Assembly: GCF_021341665.1 (NCBI RefSeq)
Contig: NZ_JAJTTH010000003.1
Coordinates: 186,001-250,000 of the forward strand
DNA: 64,000 nucleotides
Source: Pseudomonas sp. Au-Pse12
GTDB taxonomy: Bacteria; Pseudomonadota; Gammaproteobacteria; Pseudomonadales; Pseudomonadaceae
Direction: 5' to 3'
The notes beneath the pieces are model-generated. The model did not search any database, was not told the origin of the DNA, and saw only the letters and a list, made by a program, of their open reading frames with translations. Both the position numbers and the translations under genes were made by a program. Positions 61,155-64,000 of the stretch are shown here, piece by piece. Numbering within the stretch: position 1 is the first letter of the stretch; the number at the start of each line of letters is the position of its first letter.

Positions 61155-64000
61155 CTACCAGCTGTAGGTCAGGTTCAGTTGCCCGCCATAACCGTACTGG
61201 CGGGTACTGCCGACTTGACCGAAAAGGTGGCTCGACACCTCGACATCCCGCGCCATGCGCACCTGGGCTCCCACCTTCAACTCCAGTGCATCCCGCGATG
61301 GCCGAGCGTCGAAGCGGTTGCTGCCCATGTGTACCGACGGTACGGCCTCGGTATGCAGCCAATTGGTTTCGGCAAAGGGCCGGATCGCCGCGCCATCAGC
61401 CGCTTGCCCAGCCAGTGAATAGAAGCGCACACCGACACTCGAACGCCAGGCATCAGCCTCTGCGCTGCGCAGGCGCGTACCTTGCAGATGCGCGTCATTG
61501 GCGCTGTAGCGGCTATAGATCAACTGCCCACGGGGCTCGACCACCCACTCCCGCAGCGCCGAGTCCCGGGCAAACGGCAGCAGCGCATAACCCGACTCCA
61601 GCGAGGCCGACCACAGGCTCGAAGCGTAATCGGCGTGGCCCAGTTCACTGCTGATCCGGTTGCTGTAGCGACCGTACTGCAACCAGCTGTCGACATACGC
61701 GCCCAACCGATTGACGTCGTCCGCGTAGAACGTGCCATACACCCCCGCCGAATAACCCGAGACCTTGCCCTGGGCCCGGGCGCGAACGGCAGTGTCGGTC
61801 TCGCGACGCATCAACGTCGAGGCCGAGTCGATACGCGCATCGCCATACCCGGCCATGAGCCCGGCATAGAACGCCCCTTCGCTGCCCAGAGGCCGGCGCA
61901 GCACGGCCCCTCCCAGCTGCAGCATGTCGCTGCTGGTGTCGATATCGACCTTGCCCTGCGCCATGCGCAGGTTGTTGTCATGCCGCCCCCGGGCTCGCAG
62001 CCAGAGCCCGGAATCCGGGCTGCCTACCGCCAGGCTGCGCGTGCTGGCGCGGTCTTGCAGGCTATGGTCGAACAGGCTCCTGGTGGCCTGCTGAGCACCG
62101 ACATAAGCGCCACTTTCCGGGGCGACCTGACGCAGCCCTGGCGGCGGCGCCTCGGGAACCTGCGGGCCACTGTACAGAGAGGTCAAATACCAATCCTGAG
62201 TCGTGCCAGAGTGGCCACCTTGCACCAGGCTGTACTCATAGCCATTGATCGAGAGGCTGTCGGCGCTCCTGCGATAACCGTTGGATGCCACGTCGAGGTA
62301 GAAGGCATCGGCGCCAATGCTGCCACCGTTGATCGCCTGCACCAGGCGAATGCCTTCTTCCGTCACCCCGCCCGCACCGCCGGCGTTGAGCACTCGCACG
62401 GCGGTTCTGCCAGTCGCGGTACCACCGTCAATGATCAGTCGGTCGGTGGGCGAGTCGTCGTCGCCCAGCCAGGTGCTGAACACCAGCGTGCCATTACCGA
62501 CGTAGTTGTTGACTGTCAGGGTCTGGAAACCGCCAGCGCCAAACATGAGCGTACCGTTGTTGGTCAAGGTGCCCAGCGCCGAGTTGTCGCGCAGACTCCA
62601 GCGGCTGGTGTCATCGATCAGCAGGCTGTTGATCCGCCCACCGCCATCGCCATACAGCGCCCCTGTCAGCAACGAACCGTCCTTGAGGCTCAGGTCCACG
62701 CTGCCGCTCTGGACAAAGACATCCCCCGTCATTATCGAACCGCTGGCCTCCACGCTGACCTGGCCGGTATCGACCGGAAGCGGGTTGACCAGCCTTTGCC
62801 CTGTCTGCAGGAAGACGCCCTGCGCCTCTTGCCCATCAGTGCGCGCGATGACCTGTGAATCCTTCAGGATGAACCGGTGATCGCCGCCGGTTACCCACAG
62901 GCCGGCGCCGTTCTGCGTGCTGATGCGGCTATCGGTCAGCGCCAGGCTGTTGCTGGCCGCCCCGCTGGCGGCGTAACTCCAGACGCCAGAAGCCAGGTCC
63001 CCGGTCGTAGCCAGCCGGGAGCCTTCCAGCGTAGCGACTGCGCCATTGCCCAACACCAGCCCCGAGGCGTTGTTACCGGAGGTGCTCACCTCGGTTCCAT
63101 TGGCCGTCAGCTGTGCATCGGCCGAACGTACCAACAAGCCATGGGCCGCTTGCCCATGCGTGACAACCTGCGACTGCTCCAGGCGCAGCTCGGCCCCGGT
63201 GGCTTGAGCCAAGGCGCCAACAGCACCGGCACCGAACGTCTCAATCCGGAGATGGCTCGCCTGCACGCTGGCATCGCTGTCGAACTGGTTGTACAGGTAC
63301 ACGCCATGCGAATTCACGCCATGAGTGGTGATGCTGCCATTGCTCAGCGTCGCCTGGCCGGCACGGTTATCCAGCCCGTAGGCATACTCGGCGCCATGGG
63401 TTTCGACAGAGAAGCGATCGGCGCTCAGCCTTGTCTCGGGCATGAACATCCATATGCCGCCGGCTTGCGTGCCGAAGGTGGTGATGCCGACATTGTTCAA
63501 GCTCGCGTTGGCCCGGTCGGCATTGAGGTTGAGCCCATAGCCGGTGCTGGAGCTCAGCGTCGCATCGCGAATATCGGCCGACGAGCCGACATCGTCGTTG
63601 TCATACCCCAGAAACACCGCATCCTCGTGGCTGCTGAGGCTGCCGCCCAGCATCGAGAACGTGCCGCCGTAAACCCTCGCGCCAGAATAGCTGGCAGAGC
63701 TGCCATGGCTGTTGACAAAGGCCAGCGTCGAACCGGCCCCGCGCACGAGCAAAACCGTAGCCTGCGCCCCTGTCGTGTTGATCGTGACCGCGTCCAGCGT
63801 CATGCCAGCACGCTGGGTGACCTCGGCGCCATGGCCATGGCTATTGCTGGTAGAGATCGTCAGGTCGCGCGCGTCCAGGGTGGTTCCCGCGCCCAAGGCA
63901 ACAACCCCATAGCCATGCGTGCCGCTGGTGGTAATGCTGCCGCCCTCGAGCACGACTCGGCCGCCGTCTTGCGCGTAGGCGCCAAATGACTCCCGGGCAG
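61155..64000 (-). CDS. Autotransporter (type V), 3' part, 5' end outside window
   Basis: About 948 codons are in the window; the frame is open to the right edge, so the N-terminus and signal are missing. Residues nearest the edge form a pertactin-like beta-helix passenger (SITTHGVNSHGVYLYNQF; SFGAYAQDGGRVVLEGG), with repeated GSITTxG and GxGATL-type rungs. The autochaperone-like NNYVGNGTLVFSTWLGDD precedes the C-terminal barrel, from about residue 680, which ends GGQLNLTYSW with the terminal aromatic. The passenger has no recognised enzyme domain; adhesion is the family inference. Confidence 0.92.
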   Translation of the reverse strand, partial: ARESFGAYAQDGGRVVLEGGSITTSGTHGYGVVALGAGTTLDARDLTISTSNSHGHGAEVTQRAGMTLDAVTINTTGAQATVLLVRGAGSTLAFVNSHGSSASYSGARVYGGTFSMLGGSLSSHEDAVFLGYDNDDVGSSADIRDATLSSSTGYGLNLNADRANASLNNVGITTFGTQAGGIWMFMPETRLSADRFSVETHGAEYAYGLDNRAGQATLSNGSITTHGVNSHGVYLYNQFDSDASVQASHLRIETFGAGAVGALAQATGAELRLEQSQVVTHGQAAHGLLVRSADAQLTANGTEVSTSGNNASGLVLGNGAVATLEGSRLATTGDLASGVWSYAASGAASNSLALTDSRISTQNGAGLWVTGGDHRFILKDSQVIARTDGQEAQGVFLQTGQRLVNPLPVDTGQVSVEASGSIMTGDVFVQSGSVDLSLKDGSLLTGALYGDGGGRINSLLIDDTSRWSLRDNSALGTLTNNGTLMFGAGGFQTLTVNNYVGNGTLVFSTWLGDDDSPTDRLIIDGGTATGRTAVRVLNAGGAGGVTEEGIRLVQAINGGSIGADAFYLDVASNGYRRSADSLSINGYEYSLVQGGHSGTTQDWYLTSLYSGPQVPEAPPPGLRQVAPESGAYVGAQQATRSLFDHSLQDRASTRSLAVGSPDSGLWLRARGRHDNNLRMAQGKVDIDTSSDMLQLGGAVLRRPLGSEGAFYAGLMAGYGDARIDSASTLMRRETDTAVRARAQGKVSGYSAGVYGTFYADDVNRLGAYVDSWLQYGRYSNRISSELGHADYASSLWSASLESGYALLPFARDSALREWVVEPRGQLIYSRYSANDAHLQGTRLRSAEADAWRSSVGVRFYSLAGQAADGAAIRPFAETNWLHTEAVPSVHMGSNRFDARPSRDALELKVGAQVRMARDVEVSSHLFGQVGSTRQYGYGGQLNLTYSW

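Overview
The window reads as a stretch of core chromosome from a Pseudomonas of the fluorescens complex (P. protegens / P. chlororaphis type). The evidence is GC-rich coding sequence, dense gene packing on both strands, REP-type inverted repeats ending in GTAGGAGC, and gene orders that match the remembered P. aeruginosa PAO1 blocks PA0861-PA0854, PA3454-PA3461, PA1689-PA1674 and PA1514-PA1519. No rRNA, tRNA, CRISPR array, insertion sequence or prophage was recognised. The species assignment and PAO1 equivalences are from memory and inference, not from a search.

Layout. 1-5340 (minus strand): the N-terminal part of an RbdA-like sensor with a PAS domain, an ABC exporter, a DsbA-family protein, tRNA hydroxylase TrhO, BolA and a DUF2059 protein. 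5534-10918: fumarase C, an EamA transporter, a thiolase and a polyphosphate:AMP phosphotransferase. 11067-18076 (plus): MnmC, then the three-gene operon for the osmolyte N-acetylglutaminylglutamine amide (amidotransferase, synthetase, M42 peptidase). 18161-20095: small and housekeeping genes (YheU, YnfA, an SDR, DUF3309). 20170-25411 (minus): a chaperone-usher fimbrial operon that is locally more AT-rich than its surroundings. 25765-31539 (minus): an LTA-synthase-like sulfatase, small membrane and ankyrin proteins, and a long-chain acyl-CoA synthetase. 32037-32514: a seven-base tandem repeat, a sigma54-type promoter and a DUF3509 gene.

32586-41360: acireductone dioxygenase, an MFS carrier, chorismate synthase, a hydrolase, PrmB, an isochorismatase-fold protein, an Smr protein, GTP cyclohydrolase I and a glutaredoxin-like protein. 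41380-45383: an AtuA/DUF1446-type pair with a CitMHS carrier and a divergent LysR regulator. 45444-47749: a GST and an aminotransferase divergent from a MarR regulator, with two matched operators between them. 48037-57785: a nearly complete purine-salvage and urate-degradation region. It holds an AzgA-type permease, UraH, PuuE, UraD, allantoicase, AllA, PuuD, an NAT-family permease and a Tsx-like porin. Together these take urate to glyoxylate and urea. 57842-61090: a GntR regulator, an MFS anion carrier and a D-erythronate dehydrogenase. 61155-64000: the C-terminal part of an autotransporter that runs off the window.

The most interesting regulatory signals are three copies of the palindrome TTGTAYACAA upstream of purine genes, a pair of MarR palindromes exactly 42 bp apart with one covering the regulator's start codon, the heptamer repeat upstream of a sigma54-like promoter, and a structured 640-base gap before the Tsx-like porin.
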